Assembly (NCBI GenBank): GCA_016873295.1
Contig: VGXM01000011.1
Span: 1 to 64,000, forward strand
Direction of reading: 5' to 3'
Source: Phycisphaerae bacterium
GTDB lineage: Bacteria > Planctomycetota > Phycisphaerae > Phycisphaerales > UBA1924
Length of the DNA: 64,000 bases
How positions within the stretch are numbered: position 1 is the first letter of the stretch; each line of letters starts with the position of its first letter. Positions 8,530 to 17,795 of this stretch are shown here, in pieces. A program made the position numbers and the translations under genes. A model generated the notes under the pieces. The model ran no database searches and was not told the origin of the DNA. It was given only the letters and a program-made list of their open reading frames with translations.

Positions 8530-9876
8530 TCAGGGGCAGGGCGTGTTGAAGTCGTTGAGGAACTCGAGGAGGTCGTTGAAGTCGACGACGCCGTCGCCGT
8601 TGAGGTCGGCGCAGGAGTTGAAGAGGTTGAAGTCGTTGAGGAAGTCGAGGAAGTCGTTGAAGTCGACGACGCCGTCGCGGTTCCAGTCGCCGGCGCACAC
8701 GGCGGTGGTGGGCACGGGCAGGCTGCCCGAGCTCATGGAGGAGGGGGAGTGAGGCCTGAAGAAGCCGAGGGTGTTGCTGCCGCTGCCCGGGGCGGCGGTG
8801 GCCTCGAACCAGAAGTTGTACATGGTTCCCCAGCGGAGGGCGTTGGCGTTGGCGTTCTGGGCGAAGGTCTGGGGGCTGCGGAAGTTGATGCTGCAGGAGT
8901 CGATGTCAGCGACCCACGGCGCGTTGGAGTAGACCTCGCCGGAGTGATACGGCGGAGCGCTGAAGCCGATGTTGCGGATCTGGGCGCCGGGCGGGAGGGG
9001 GATGCGGTAGGAGCCGCCGGCGATGTGGGAGTTGAGGTTGAAGACGGCGTACTCGTAGCGTGTCCACCCGGCGGCGAGGTTGACGGTCTTGGCGGCGAAG
9101 TAGTAGATGCCCTCGCTGGGGGCGTTGGCGGTCTTGACGACGACGGTCGGGTCGGCGGCCTCCCAGGCCTTGATGGCGGGCATTCCCATCTGGCGCGTGC
9201 CGGTGACGGCCATGTTCGTGCCGCTGAACGTGACGGGGCGGTAGGTCGCGTTGTTCCAGACGTTGTTGGGATTCTCGTCCGTGCAGACGTAGACGCCCTC
9301 GGCGTAGTACTGGGCGCCGGCGAGGCCGATGTCGCCCGGGGCGATCTGAAGGCGCTTGAAGGCGGCATCGCCCGAGCCGCTGTTGTAGGCGCCGAAGGTG
9401 CGGGCGAAGGGGTTGATGGAGGAGCGCTGGGCGAGGCGGCTCTGCCCGCCGTTCCAGGAGGCGGAGTAGACGTCCTTGCACCCTGGGCGAAGGCCGAAGC
9501 CGCTGCCGCAGGTCAGGGTCTGTCCGCTCATGCTGGTGCACCCGCCGCCGTTGGCCACGCAGCAGGCGAGCTTGACCCAGGACATGCCGATCTGCATGAG
9601 TCGCCCGTTGTGCAGGCGGTAGGCGTTCATCGCCAGGCCGGGCGTGCCGTTGTTGTTCCACGCCAGCGAGGTGTTGCCGATGTTGCACGTGTTGCTGCCG
9701 ATGGCGTAGCCCAGGATCCCGCCCGCCCCCGCGCCGTAGTTGGCGATGTCCTGGATGTTGTCGTGCACGATGTCGGGACCCGAGACGAGCTGGCCCTGGG
9801 CCGCGCCCGCCGCCACCAGGCCCAAGCCCACGGCGACAAGACGAGCGGTCGCTTTCAGTTGATCCACCAATCGCAT
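8530..9876 (-). CDS. secreted protein of unknown function with dockerin-like tail
   Basis: 448 residues. ATG 9876 is chosen because GGAGGTG lies just upstream and the first ~29 residues make a good signal peptide (h-region LVAVGLGLVAAGAA, ending AQGQ). The body has many Asn and paired Cys and no recognised domain. It resembles large secreted Phycisphaerae proteins in which variable bodies are joined to the same tail. The tail reads CAGDWNRDGVVDFND then CADLNGDGVVDFND and ends NTPCP-stop: one of two proteins here with an extra Pro after the final Cys. A hairpin at 8474-8497 follows the stop. Confidence 0.75.
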   Translation of the reverse strand: MRLVDQLKATARLVAVGLGLVAAGAAQGQLVSGPDIVHDNIQDIANYGAGAGGILGYAIGSNTCNIGNTSLAWNNNGTPGLAMNAYRLHNGRLMQIGMSWVKLACCVANGGGCTSMSGQTLTCGSGFGLRPGCKDVYSASWNGGQSRLAQRSSINPFARTFGAYNSGSGDAAFKRLQIAPGDIGLAGAQYYAEGVYVCTDENPNNVWNNATYRPVTFSGTNMAVTGTRQMGMPAIKAWEAADPTVVVKTANAPSEGIYYFAAKTVNLAAGWTRYEYAVFNLNSHIAGGSYRIPLPPGAQIRNIGFSAPPYHSGEVYSNAPWVADIDSCSINFRSPQTFAQNANANALRWGTMYNFWFEATAAPGSGSNTLGFFRPHSPSSMSSGSLPVPTTAVCAGDWNRDGVVDFNDFLDFLNDFNLFNSCADLNGDGVVDFNDLLEFLNDFNTPCP

Positions 9877-10087
9877 GTTCACCTCCAAGCCGCGGCGCCG
9901 CGGCTGTTCTCGGATGCCCCCACACCCTGATCGACGACCCGCGCGACGCGGTGACGGGCCGCGCCTCGGCTCCGCCCGGACACGGCCACAGCCTACCCGA
10001 TTGTGGGGCCCGGCACAAGCCGGATCGCAGAAAGTCCGTGGAATCATGGGGGGAGCCGATCGGGAGACGTCCGGGTGTCCGGTCGCC

Positions 10088-10093
10088 TAGCGT
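10088..10093 (+). promoter_or_regulatory. -10-like TAGCGT before queC
   Basis: TAGCGT ends 5 nt before GTG 10099 and 8 nt before ATG 10102, both in frame with queC. No Shine-Dalgarno is seen, so the mRNA may be leaderless. Confidence 0.4.
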
Positions 10094-10101
10094 CCGTGGT
10101 G

Positions 10102-10821
10102 ATGCCGCCGACCGCCTCAAGGACACCCGCGGTCGTCCTGCTCTCGGGCGGGCTCGATTCGGCGACAGTGCTGGGCTTCGCCCGGAGCCGGGGGTTCGAC
10201 GCCCGGCCCCTCGTGGTCGATTATGGGCAGCGTCACCGGCAGGAACTGGGCGCGGCCAGAAGAGTCGCGGGTCAACTTGGGGCCCCGGAGCCGGTGACCA
10301 TCCGCCTCGGCTTGCGGGCCATCGGCGGCTCGGCCCTGACCGGGGCGATCGAGGTGCCCAAGGGGCGCGACCCGGCGCGCGCGTCCGATATCCCGGCGAC
10401 GTATGTCCCGGCGCGGAACCTCATGTTCCTCTCGCTCGCGGCGGCGTACGGCGAAACGACCGGGGCCCGCGACCTGTTCATCGGGGTGAACGCCGTGGAC
10501 TTCTCGGGGTACCCCGACTGCCGACCGGCGTTCATCCGGAGTTTCGAGCGCACGGTGAACCTGGCGACCAAGGCCGGGGTCGAGTCGGCGGAGCCCTGCT
10601 TCCGGGTGCACGCGCCGCTGATGGACCTGACCAAGGCGCAGATCATCCGGCTGGGGGTGTCGCTGGGCGTGGACTACTCGCTCACGCACTCGTGCTACGA
10701 CCCCGACGGCGAGGGGCGCGCGTGCGGCGCGTGCGACTCGTGCGTCGTGCGGGCCCGTGGCTTCGCCGAGGCGGGCGTTCCCGACCCGACGCGCTACCAG
10801 GCGGGCGGGGGTGCGGCATGA
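10102..10821 (+). CDS. queC: 7-cyano-7-deazaguanine synthase
   Basis: 239 residues. QueC converts 7-carboxy-7-deazaguanine to preQ0 with ATP and ammonia in queuosine synthesis. The PP-loop SGGLDSAT is near the N-terminus, and the zinc-binding cysteine cluster [17 protein letters not shown] is near the C-terminus. ATG 10102 begins [17 protein letters not shown]; in-frame GTG 10099 is an alternative that fits the -10 spacing better. It overlaps queE by 4 nt (ATGA), so the two are translationally coupled. The third pathway gene queD is far away at 43905; folE is not in this window. Confidence 0.95.
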   Translation: MPPTASRTPAVVLLSGGLDSATVLGFARSRGFDARPLVVDYGQRHRQELGAARRVAGQLGAPEPVTIRLGLRAIGGSALTGAIEVPKGRDPARASDIPATYVPARNLMFLSLAAAYGETTGARDLFIGVNAVDFSGYPDCRPAFIRSFERTVNLATKAGVESAEPCFRVHAPLMDLTKAQIIRLGVSLGVDYSLTHSCYDPDGEGRACGACDSCVVRARGFAEAGVPDPTRYQAGGGAA

Positions 10822-11549
10822 CGGGCGCGCCGCTCGGGCCCGAGGCGGGCATGCCGATCGCGGAGACGTTCTACTCGGTGCAGGGGGAGGGGAGGCTGGC
10901 GGGGGCGCCGTCGTTCTTCGTGCGCGCGTCGGGGTGCAACCTGCGCTGCGGGTGGTGCGACACGCCCTACGCGAGCTGGAGCCCCGAGGGCGGTCGGCGG
11001 CGGGTCGCGTCGCTGGTCGAGGAGTGCGTCGCGACGGGGGCGCGGCACGCGGTGATCACCGGGGGCGAGCCGATGCTCTTCGACGCGGTCGAGCCCCTGG
11101 CCGCGGCCCTGCGCGACCGCGGCGTGCACGTGACGGTCGAGACGGCGGGAACGATCTTCCGCGACCTCCACTGCGACCTCATGAGCATCAGCCCGAAGCT
11201 GGCGAACAGCGCCCCTTCGGAGGGCGACCCGCGCGACCCCGGCGGGGCGTGGCGGGCACGGCACGAGGAACGCCGCCTCAACCTCGGCGCGCTGCAGCGG
11301 CTGATCGACGGCTACTCGGAGCGCCAACTCAAGTTCGTGGTGTCGGAGCCGACGCAGCTCGGCGAGATCGAGGGGGTCCTGGGGCGGCTCCGCGGCTGGA
11401 GCGCGGACGACGTGCTGCTCATGCCCGAGGGCGTGACGCCCGAGGCCCTGGCGGCGCGGGCCTGGGTCGTCGGGGCGTGCAAGGCGCGGGGCTGGCGGTA
11501 CTGCCCGCGCCTGCACATCGAGCTGTTCGGGAACCGGCGCGGGACGTAA
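10818..11549 (+). CDS. queE: 7-carboxy-7-deazaguanine synthase (radical SAM)
   Basis: 243 residues. QueE performs the radical-SAM ring contraction of 6-carboxy-tetrahydropterin to 7-carboxy-7-deazaguanine. The CxxxCxxC iron-sulfur motif is at Cys40, Cys44, Cys47 (CNLRCGWC), preceded by [10 protein letters not shown], which is typical of the family. The TGGEP motif follows at ~82. The start overlaps the queC stop as ATGA. The length matches the family. A hairpin at 11583-11601 follows the stop. Confidence 0.95.
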   Translation: MTGAPLGPEAGMPIAETFYSVQGEGRLAGAPSFFVRASGCNLRCGWCDTPYASWSPEGGRRRVASLVEECVATGARHAVITGGEPMLFDAVEPLAAALRDRGVHVTVETAGTIFRDLHCDLMSISPKLANSAPSEGDPRDPGGAWRARHEERRLNLGALQRLIDGYSERQLKFVVSEPTQLGEIEGVLGRLRGWSADDVLLMPEGVTPEALAARAWVVGACKARGWRYCPRLHIELFGNRRGT

Positions 11550-11582
11550 CCTCGGTCGGGGCGTGGGCTTTCCAGCCCCCGT

Positions 11583-11601
11583 CGGGGCCTGAGAGGCCCC
11601 G
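11583..11601 (+). terminator. hairpin after queCE
   Basis: cggggcct (11583-11590) pairs with aggccccg (11594-11601) around a 3-base loop, 33 nt after the queE stop. No T-run follows. Probable end of the queCE transcript. Confidence 0.45.
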
Positions 11602-11726
11602 CCCCGTGCCGACGCCGCGCCGTGGCGGCGATGGTGGACAACTTGCCGCGTACCAAGAGACGGTTCCTGAGAACGCGGGTTGCCCGGGGCCCGGTCCTGT
11701 GGCATCTTGTGGTGGAGGAGTTGTCG

Positions 11727-11943
11727 ATGCGCTCCTGGCTCCCGGTCGTCGCGTCGGCGGTGGCGTGCCTGCCCCCGGCGGGGTGGGGTTCCGCGTCGTT
11801 CCGCCCGATCCCGACGGGGAGCGCCGTGGACGTGTCGGCCGACGGTCGAGTCGAGCTGTCCGAACTTTGGATCTGGGCCGCCGAGCGCGGCTTTGAGCCG
11901 CTCCCGCCCATCCCGCCCGGGGCGCCGGCCGGAGGCCGGTGCC
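11727..11943 (+). pseudogene. truncated HAF-repeat-like secreted protein remnant
   Basis: ATG 11727 has GGTGGAGGAG 6 nt upstream and begins a clear signal peptide (MRSWLPVVASAVACLPPAGW). It is followed by FRPIPTGSAVDVSADGRV and then a WAAERGFEPLPPIPPG segment, which matches the pattern of HAF-type repeats (the intact proteins at 38795 and 44333 show the same DG-rich pattern). Near 11935 the resemblance stops, at a ggccggtgccactgg repeat-like sequence, and the frame runs on antisense into sat as meaningless sequence. I infer a gene that lost everything after its first repeat. The rest of 11550-11953 shows only the queE hairpin. Confidence 0.4.
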
Positions 11944-11953
11944 ACTGGTGGGC

Positions 11954-13159
11954 CTACTTGGCGGCGCGGGCCCACTCGATGAGGACGTCGGCGACCTCGG
12001 GGCGGGTGAACTCGACGGGGGGGCGCTCGCCCTTGGCGAGCAGGTCGCGCACGGCGGTGCCCGACAGGTTGACGATGTCGCCCTCGATCCTCGGGTAGGT
12101 CTTGCCCGAGACCATCCCGGCGTAGGACTTGCTGTACCCCGTGTGCTCGAACTTGAGGGGCTCGATGGCGAGGTCCGCGGCGTCGACCTGGTCGAAGATC
12201 TTCTGGGCGTCGTACGTGCCGTAGTAGTTGCCCACGCCGGCGTGGTCGCGCCCCACGATGAAGTGCGAGCAGCCGTAGTTCTTGCGCATGAGGGCGTGGT
12301 GGACGGCCTCACGGGGCCCGGCGTAGCGCATGGCGGCGGGCAGGACGCTCACCAGGGTCGTGCCCGGGTTGAAGTACTTCTTCACGAGGGCGTCGATGGC
12401 GCGCATGCGCACGTCGGCGGGGATGTCGCCCTTCTTGGTCTCGCCGACGAGGGGGTGGATGAGGAGGCCGTCGCAGACCTCCTGGGCGCACTTGCAGACG
12501 TACTCGTGGGCGCGGTGGATGGGGTTTCGGGTCTGGAAGGCGACGACGGTTCTCCAGCCGCGCTGCTCGAACGCCGCCCGCGTCTGACCCGGCGTGAGGC
12601 GTTGCGGGAGGAAAGCCTCGGGCCCGTTCGGATCGGTGCAGGTTTCGAGGGCTTCGACGGGCCCGGCGAGGCAGGCGTCGCCCTCGGCGAGGACCTGGGC
12701 GACGCCCGGGTGGGCGGGGTCCTCGGTGCGGAAGACGCGGGGGATCTCGAGCTTCCGGTCGTGCTCGAAGACCTCCTCGACGGTGAGGACGCCCTGGAGC
12801 ACGCCGTTGGGAGCCTTGAGGGCGACGCGCGCTCCGACCCTGGGGGCGGTGGTGCTGTCGACACACAGGAGGATGGGGATGGACCAGACGGAGCCGGCGC
12901 CTCCCTGGCGCCCCGGGGCGGTGGCGCCATCGGAGAGCCTCATGTCCTTGCACACCGACACGAAGTCGGCCTTGCCCATGAAGCCGGTGAGGGGCGAGAA
13001 GCCGCCCACGGCGATGAGTTCGAGGTCGCAGGACTGCTTGGGCGTGAGGGCGATGGACGGGAACGAGGCGGCCTGGGCGCGAAGCTCGGCGGCCCGCGGC
13101 GCGGCGGCGAGCCGGTCGACGAGCCGCCCACCGTGCGGGGCGATCAGTGTGGAGGTCAT
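11954..13159 (-). CDS. sat: sulfate adenylyltransferase (ATP sulfurylase)
   Basis: 401 residues. Sat makes adenosine 5'-phosphosulfate from ATP and sulfate. The nucleotide-binding motif QTRNPIHRAHEY lies near 215 and the GRDHAGVGNYYG motif near 300; both are diagnostic for the single-chain Sat family, not CysDN. ATG 13159 is chosen because the conserved sequence begins there and a TACGCT hexamer lies 7 nt upstream. It sits opposite the sugar-dehydrogenase gene and about 3 kb from cysC/cysQ, which use the product. No APS or PAPS reductase is visible in the window. Confidence 0.95.
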   Translation of the reverse strand: MTSTLIAPHGGRLVDRLAAAPRAAELRAQAASFPSIALTPKQSCDLELIAVGGFSPLTGFMGKADFVSVCKDMRLSDGATAPGRQGGAGSVWSIPILLCVDSTTAPRVGARVALKAPNGVLQGVLTVEEVFEHDRKLEIPRVFRTEDPAHPGVAQVLAEGDACLAGPVEALETCTDPNGPEAFLPQRLTPGQTRAAFEQRGWRTVVAFQTRNPIHRAHEYVCKCAQEVCDGLLIHPLVGETKKGDIPADVRMRAIDALVKKYFNPGTTLVSVLPAAMRYAGPREAVHHALMRKNYGCSHFIVGRDHAGVGNYYGTYDAQKIFDQVDAADLAIEPLKFEHTGYSKSYAGMVSGKTYPRIEGDIVNLSGTAVRDLLAKGERPPVEFTRPEVADVLIEWARAAK

Positions 13160-13166
13160 GGGGTCG

Positions 13167-13172
13167 AGCGTA
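13167..13172 (-). promoter_or_regulatory. -10-like TACGCT, leaderless promoter of sat
   Basis: On the minus strand TACGCT ends 7 nt before the sat ATG. No Shine-Dalgarno is present between them. Confidence 0.5.
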
Positions 13173-13449
13173 GGGACGCCCGCGATCGCGGGCACCGTGC
13201 CCGGCGTCTCCGGCGTCGGGACCGTCGCCTCGCAACGACTGGTTCCGGGGCTCGGGGACCTCGTGGACGTCCGCACCGACCGCCCAAGGCGCCTCGGCCC
13301 GCACGAGTTCCGCAACCGGTTCAACACTCCCCGCAGACCTTGGCCGATACCGGACGACCTGGTGTAGGATCGGATTCGACCGGTCCCGGGGGATCTCGTC
13401 GGGTGGGGGGGTGGAGGGCGGCCGATCGGTCCCGTCGTGGAGAGGCTCC

Positions 13450-14790
13450 ATGGCGAAAGCGTTCGAACGGCTGAAGGCGCGGATCGAATCGAAGCAGGCG
13501 GTGGTGGGCGTGATGGGCCTGGGGTACGTCGGGCTGCCGCTGCTGGCGGCGTTCCACGACGCCGGGTTCCCGGTCCTGGGGTTCGACGTCGACGCCGAGA
13601 AGGTCGAGCGGTTGAAGGCGGGACGGACCTACCTGCCCCACCTGGGACCTGAGGTGGTGGGGGGGTTCGCGGGCTCGAAGCGGTTCGACTGCACGGCGGA
13701 CCTGTCGCGTCTGCGCGAGGCCGACGCCATCCTGGTGTGCGTGCCGACGCCCCTGGGCAAGCACCACGAGCCGGACCTGACCTACGTCGTCAAGACCGCG
13801 GAGGCGATCGGTCGCACGCTCCGTCCCGGGCAACTGATCATTCTGGAGTCGAGCACGTACCCCGGCACGACGCGCGACGACATGGTCCCCGCCATGCTCG
13901 GCGCCTGCCCGGGCGCCAGGCCCGAGGTGGGGGGGGACGTTTTCGTCGCGTTCAGCCCCGAGCGCGAGGACCCGGGGCGCACGAGCCACAGCACCAAGAC
14001 CATCCCCAAGCTCGTGGGCGGGCTGTGCCCGCGCTCGACCGACCTGGCGGTGGCGCTCTACGGGGGTGCGATCGCGGAGGTGATCCCAACCTCGTCGGCG
14101 GAGGTCGCCGAGGCCGCCAAGCTGCTCGAGAACATCTTCCGCGCCGTCAACATCGCGCTCGTCAACGAGATGAAGGTGGTGCTGGAGTCGATGGGGATCA
14201 ACGTGTGGGAGGTGATCGCGGCGGCGAGCACCAAGCCCTTCGGGTTCATGCCCTTCTACCCCGGCCCGGGGTGGGGCGGGCACTGCATCCCGATCGATCC
14301 CTACTACCTCGTGTGGAAGGCCAAGGAGATCGGCAAGCCCGCGCGGTTCATCGAACTGGCGGGCGAGGTCAACCGCGAGATGCCGCACTACGTGGTGGAG
14401 CGGGTGGGCGACGCGCTGTCGGACCGGGGCAAGGCGCTCTTCCGCAGCCGCGTGCTCGTGCTGGGGCTGGCCTACAAGCCCGACATCGCCGACACGCGCG
14501 AGAGCCCCAGTTTCGAACTGATCGACCTGCTGCTGCGGCGACAGGTTCGCGTGGACTACAGCGACCCGTTCGTCAAGGAGACCTACCCGGTGCGTCGGTA
14601 TCACTTCGAGCTCAAGAGCGTGGAACTGACGCCCGAGAGCGTCGCGTCGTACGACTGCCTGCTGATCGCCACCAACCACTCGGCCTTCGACTACGCGATG
14701 ATCGCCAGGAGCGCCAGGCTCGTGGTTGACACCCGCAACGCCATGAAGGCCTACGCCGCCGAGATGGGGGATCGGCTGGTCCGCGCGTGA
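13450..14790 (+). CDS. UDP-N-acetylglucosamine/UDP-sugar 6-dehydrogenase (WbpA/WecC type)
   Basis: 446 residues. NAD-dependent oxidation of a UDP-(N-acetyl)hexose to the uronate, feeding surface polysaccharide. The Rossmann motif GLGYVGLP is at ~24. The catalytic cysteine lies in GGHCIPIDPYYL near 277, and the late-domain motif VLVLGLAYKPDIADTRESP is typical of the nucleotide-sugar dehydrogenase superfamily. ATG 13450 has GGAGAGG upstream; a TAGGAT hexamer at 13365 would give a leader of ~75 nt. The last 40 nt overlap the end of the converging glycosyltransferase gene. The exact sugar cannot be told. Confidence 0.9.
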   Translation: MAKAFERLKARIESKQAVVGVMGLGYVGLPLLAAFHDAGFPVLGFDVDAEKVERLKAGRTYLPHLGPEVVGGFAGSKRFDCTADLSRLREADAILVCVPTPLGKHHEPDLTYVVKTAEAIGRTLRPGQLIILESSTYPGTTRDDMVPAMLGACPGARPEVGGDVFVAFSPEREDPGRTSHSTKTIPKLVGGLCPRSTDLAVALYGGAIAEVIPTSSAEVAEAAKLLENIFRAVNIALVNEMKVVLESMGINVWEVIAAASTKPFGFMPFYPGPGWGGHCIPIDPYYLVWKAKEIGKPARFIELAGEVNREMPHYVVERVGDALSDRGKALFRSRVLVLGLAYKPDIADTRESPSFELIDLLLRRQVRVDYSDPFVKETYPVRRYHFELKSVELTPESVASYDCLLIATNHSAFDYAMIARSARLVVDTRNAMKAYAAEMGDRLVRA

Positions 14791-15971
14791 TCCGCGGCGC
14801 CCGGCGATGACCGGCCCGCGGCATACATGACCGCCGCGAGGAACCCGTCCACCATGGCGTCGAGCGTGCGCTCCTCCGTCGCCGTGCGGTAGGCGCCCGC
14901 GGCAAGCCGGGTCCTGAGGGCCTTGTCGTCGAGCACACTCGCCAGGGCGTCGGCGAGCGATGCCGCGTCGCCGTCCTTGAAGAAGAGCCCGTTCTCGTTG
15001 TGCCTGAGCGCCTCGATCTCGGGGTTGTGGTGCGCGCGGCGGTCTCCGGCGACCACAGGGACGCCGTAGCCGAAGGCATGAAGGAGGCTCAGCCCCATGT
15101 TCGCCGGGTACGCGAAAACCGTCGCCGCGGCGAAGTAGCGGGCCAGCAAGGCCTCGTCATAGATCGGGCCCGCAAACCGCACGCGGTCTTCAACCCCCAG
15201 CTCGCGGGCCAGGTTTCGCAACCGCCCGCCGTCCGGGCCGCGCCCCACCACCACCAGCGTCAGCGCCGGGCGGCCCGGCGCCAGCCGCGCCAGCGCCTCG
15301 ACGATGAGATCGACGCGGTTGGCGCGTTCGAGCCGCGAGACAAACAGGATGGTCTGCCCGTCGGCGAGGCCATGCTCCGTCAGGAAGCGGCTCTGCGTCA
15401 CGGGGTCTTCACGAACGGCGCTCGATGCCGCCCGGATCGGGGTCTGGTCGATGGTGTTCGGAGCGACAAAGACGCGGTCGGCGGGGAATCCGCGATCGAT
15501 GTACTGCCGCGCGCCCTCGTGGCCGTAGAAGAGAACACACGTGGCAAGGCGCGCCAGCAGCGCCCGCAGGGCCCAGCGGGGTTCGGAGTCCGACTTGGAC
15601 ACGCCGTGCCCCCACGCCACCACCGGCACGCGCATCAGCCGCGCTCGCAGGAGCGCGGGGAGCAGGCTCAGGTAGCGAGTGTTCCAGGAGACCACCAGCA
15701 CGTCCGCGCGGTGGCGCGTCGCGTTCCGCCACTGGGCCGAGTGCCAGATCAGGCGCTGACGACCCACCCTCAGGAACCGCTGGGGAACCAAGGTCGCGTT
15801 GAACCCGTCCGGCGCCGCGTTGGGCAGTTCGGGCCATTCCGCGTACTCGACGCGGAGCGTCACGCCGGGACGGGAGGCGATGGCGGCAAAGACGGGGATG
15901 CGGTACTTGGGCAGGGCCGGCTGCTGCACGACGACGCGGATCGGAGGAGGATCGGGGCTGGGCGCGGTCAT
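14751..15971 (-). CDS. glycosyltransferase family 4
   Basis: 406 residues. Two Rossmann-like halves of a GT-B enzyme: N-terminal region with [16 protein letters not shown], and a C-terminal half with [34 protein letters not shown] and the late donor-binding segment [20 protein letters not shown]. In GT4 this last site normally holds E-x7-E; here the first Glu position reads as Asn-Met-Gly, so the nucleotide-binding glutamate may be altered. Probable role is sugar addition to a lipid- or polymer-linked acceptor. It converges with and overlaps the sugar dehydrogenase gene by 40 nt. No signal or membrane segment is seen. Confidence 0.85.
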   Translation of the reverse strand: MTAPSPDPPPIRVVVQQPALPKYRIPVFAAIASRPGVTLRVEYAEWPELPNAAPDGFNATLVPQRFLRVGRQRLIWHSAQWRNATRHRADVLVVSWNTRYLSLLPALLRARLMRVPVVAWGHGVSKSDSEPRWALRALLARLATCVLFYGHEGARQYIDRGFPADRVFVAPNTIDQTPIRAASSAVREDPVTQSRFLTEHGLADGQTILFVSRLERANRVDLIVEALARLAPGRPALTLVVVGRGPDGGRLRNLARELGVEDRVRFAGPIYDEALLARYFAAATVFAYPANMGLSLLHAFGYGVPVVAGDRRAHHNPEIEALRHNENGLFFKDGDAASLADALASVLDDKALRTRLAAGAYRTATEERTLDAMVDGFLAAVMYAAGRSSPGAADHARTSRSPISAA

Positions 15972-16053
15972 GGAGCTCCCCGGACGCGGACCTCGACGGA
16001 CCCGCCGGCGGCGATGAGCGTACGCGCCGCCGCCCGGTCGGGCCCGCCCCGGC

Positions 16054-16059
16054 TATCCT
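16054..16059 (+). promoter_or_regulatory. -10-like TATCCT, leaderless promoter of cysC
   Basis: TATCCT ends 7 nt before the cysC ATG at 16067; no Shine-Dalgarno is present. Confidence 0.5.
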
Positions 16060-16066
16060 CCGCCCG

Positions 16067-16681
16067 ATGACCCAGGCGACCAACATCCACTGGCACGAAG
16101 GCGACCTGACCCGCGCGGAGCGCTGGGAGCGGCTCGGGACCCGCGGCGGGACCGTCTGGTTCACGGGGCTCTCCGCCTCGGGCAAGTCCACGATCGCGTC
16201 GGCGCTGGAGCAGGAACTGGTGCACCGCGGGCGCGTTGCGTACCGGCTCGACGGCGACAACATCCGGCACGGGCTCAACAGGAACCTGGGCTTCAGCGCC
16301 GAGGACCGCGCCGAGAACATCCGGCGCATCGGCGAGGTCGCCAAGCTCTTCGCCGACGCCGGGGCCATCGCCATCTGCTCCTTCATCTCCCCCTACGCCC
16401 GCGACCGCGACGCGGTGCGCAAGCTCCACGCCGACGGCGGGCTGTCCTTCATCGAGGTCTTCGCCGACACGCCCATCGACGTGTGCGAGCGGCGCGACCC
16501 CAAGGGGCTGTACAAGAAGGCGCGGGCCGGGCAGCTCAAGGGGTTCACGGGCATCGACGATCCCTACGAGGCGCCGCGCGCGGCGGAGCTGGTGCTCAAG
16601 CCGGGCGACGAGGGCGTCGAGGCGTGCGTGGGGCGGGTGCTCAGGGTCCTCGCCGGCGCGGGCGTGATCGACCGAGCGTAG
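16067..16681 (+). CDS. cysC: adenylylsulfate kinase
   Basis: 204 residues. CysC phosphorylates APS to PAPS. The P-loop GLSASGKST is at ~36, followed by [31 protein letters not shown], and the [25 protein letters not shown] lid region in family order. Length is normal. The start is set by the leaderless -10 spacing. The gene is followed after 10 nt by cysQ, so the two form a sulfate-activation/PAP-recycling operon. Confidence 0.95.
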   Translation: MTQATNIHWHEGDLTRAERWERLGTRGGTVWFTGLSASGKSTIASALEQELVHRGRVAYRLDGDNIRHGLNRNLGFSAEDRAENIRRIGEVAKLFADAGAIAICSFISPYARDRDAVRKLHADGGLSFIEVFADTPIDVCERRDPKGLYKKARAGQLKGFTGIDDPYEAPRAAELVLKPGDEGVEACVGRVLRVLAGAGVIDRA

Positions 16682-16691
16682 CGTGGGAGCG

Positions 16692-17714
16692 ATGATGGAT
16701 CCAAGCGCGATGGCGGAGGTGGCGGTCCGGGCCGTCGCCGACGCGTGTGCTGTCTGCCGTCGGCTCCAAGGCGGCGTCACCGCGCTCGCCAAGGGCGACC
16801 TGTCGCCCGTGACCGTGGCCGACTTTGCGGCCCAGGCCGTGGTGGTGAGGCGGCTCGCCGGGGCGTTCGGGGGAGTGCGCATCGTGGGGGAGGAATCGGG
16901 CGAACTGCTGCGGCGCCCCGAGCATGCGCGGGCCGCCGAGGCCGCCCTGCTCGCCATCCAAGCCGCGCTCCCGCACGACCGGGACTGGCGGAACGCCTCC
17001 CCCCGCGACCTCATTGCCGCCGTCGAGCTCGGATCGGCCCGGGAGGGGGTCGGGGACGCCTTCTGGACTCTCGACCCGATCGATGGCACGAAGGGCTTCC
17101 TCCGAGGGCAGCAGTACTGCACGGCCCTGGCGCTCATCCGCGGCGGTCGACCCACGATCGGCGTGCTCGGATGCCCCAACCTCCGTCGCGGCCTGGAGCC
17201 GGGTTGCCTCGAGGTGGGCAAAGGGGCACACCCCGGCGTGCTCGTGAGCGCCACCGCCGGCGGGGGGGCGGTTGTATCGGACCTTCCGGGCGACCGGGGA
17301 TCGCCCATCGATCCTCCCCCGGCCCGGCGCGAAGGCGTGGTGCTGGCGTCGAGCCTGGTGAGCAACGACGAGGTCCGGCGCGCCACCGACCGGGTCATCG
17401 CCCGGCTCCGCCCGGGATCGAGGGAGGTTCAACTGGACAGCCAGACCAAGTACGCGGCGGTGGCGCTAGGCCAGGCCGACGCGTTCCTGCGTCTGCCCAT
17501 GGCCCGCCGGACGCCGGAGGCGATCTGGGACCACGCCGCGGGCGTGATCGTGTGCCAGGAGGCCGGGTGCGTGGTGACCGACGCGCGGGGGCGGGATCTG
17601 GATTTCGGGGTCGGGGCGACGCTGTCGAGGAACCGTGGGGTGATTGCCGCCCGTCCGGCGGTTCATGGCGAACTCCGGGCGGTGCTGGCCGAACTTGGCT
17701 TGGACGCGGCGTGA
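16692..17714 (+). CDS. cysQ: 3'(2'),5'-bisphosphate nucleotidase, inositol-monophosphatase superfamily
   Basis: 340 residues. Hydrolyses PAP to AMP, removing the inhibitory by-product of sulfotransferase or PAPS reductase reactions. Metal-binding motifs are visible: VGEESGELL (~62), DPIDGTKGFLRG (~128) and WDHAAG (~278), the standard set of the Li-sensitive phosphatases, with the Hal2-like DGTKGF version. The protein is longer than E. coli CysQ and closer to the Hal2 size. In-frame GTG 16683 is an alternative start; ATG 16692 has GGGAG upstream. It directly follows cysC. Confidence 0.9.
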   Translation: MMDPSAMAEVAVRAVADACAVCRRLQGGVTALAKGDLSPVTVADFAAQAVVVRRLAGAFGGVRIVGEESGELLRRPEHARAAEAALLAIQAALPHDRDWRNASPRDLIAAVELGSAREGVGDAFWTLDPIDGTKGFLRGQQYCTALALIRGGRPTIGVLGCPNLRRGLEPGCLEVGKGAHPGVLVSATAGGGAVVSDLPGDRGSPIDPPPARREGVVLASSLVSNDEVRRATDRVIARLRPGSREVQLDSQTKYAAVALGQADAFLRLPMARRTPEAIWDHAAGVIVCQEAGCVVTDARGRDLDFGVGATLSRNRGVIAARPAVHGELRAVLAELGLDAA

Positions 17715-17795
17715 GATGGCACCACGGACCGATAACCACATCCGCGCGCGGCTAGAGTCTAAGCCGGCGGTGTTGCGGGCACGCGAGGGAGCGAC

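Noticed and set aside
9951-10817. N-terminal extension of QueE back to 9951
   Set aside because: This part overlaps queC in another frame and reads as low-complexity; the conserved QueE sequence starts at 10818 with an ATGA overlap.
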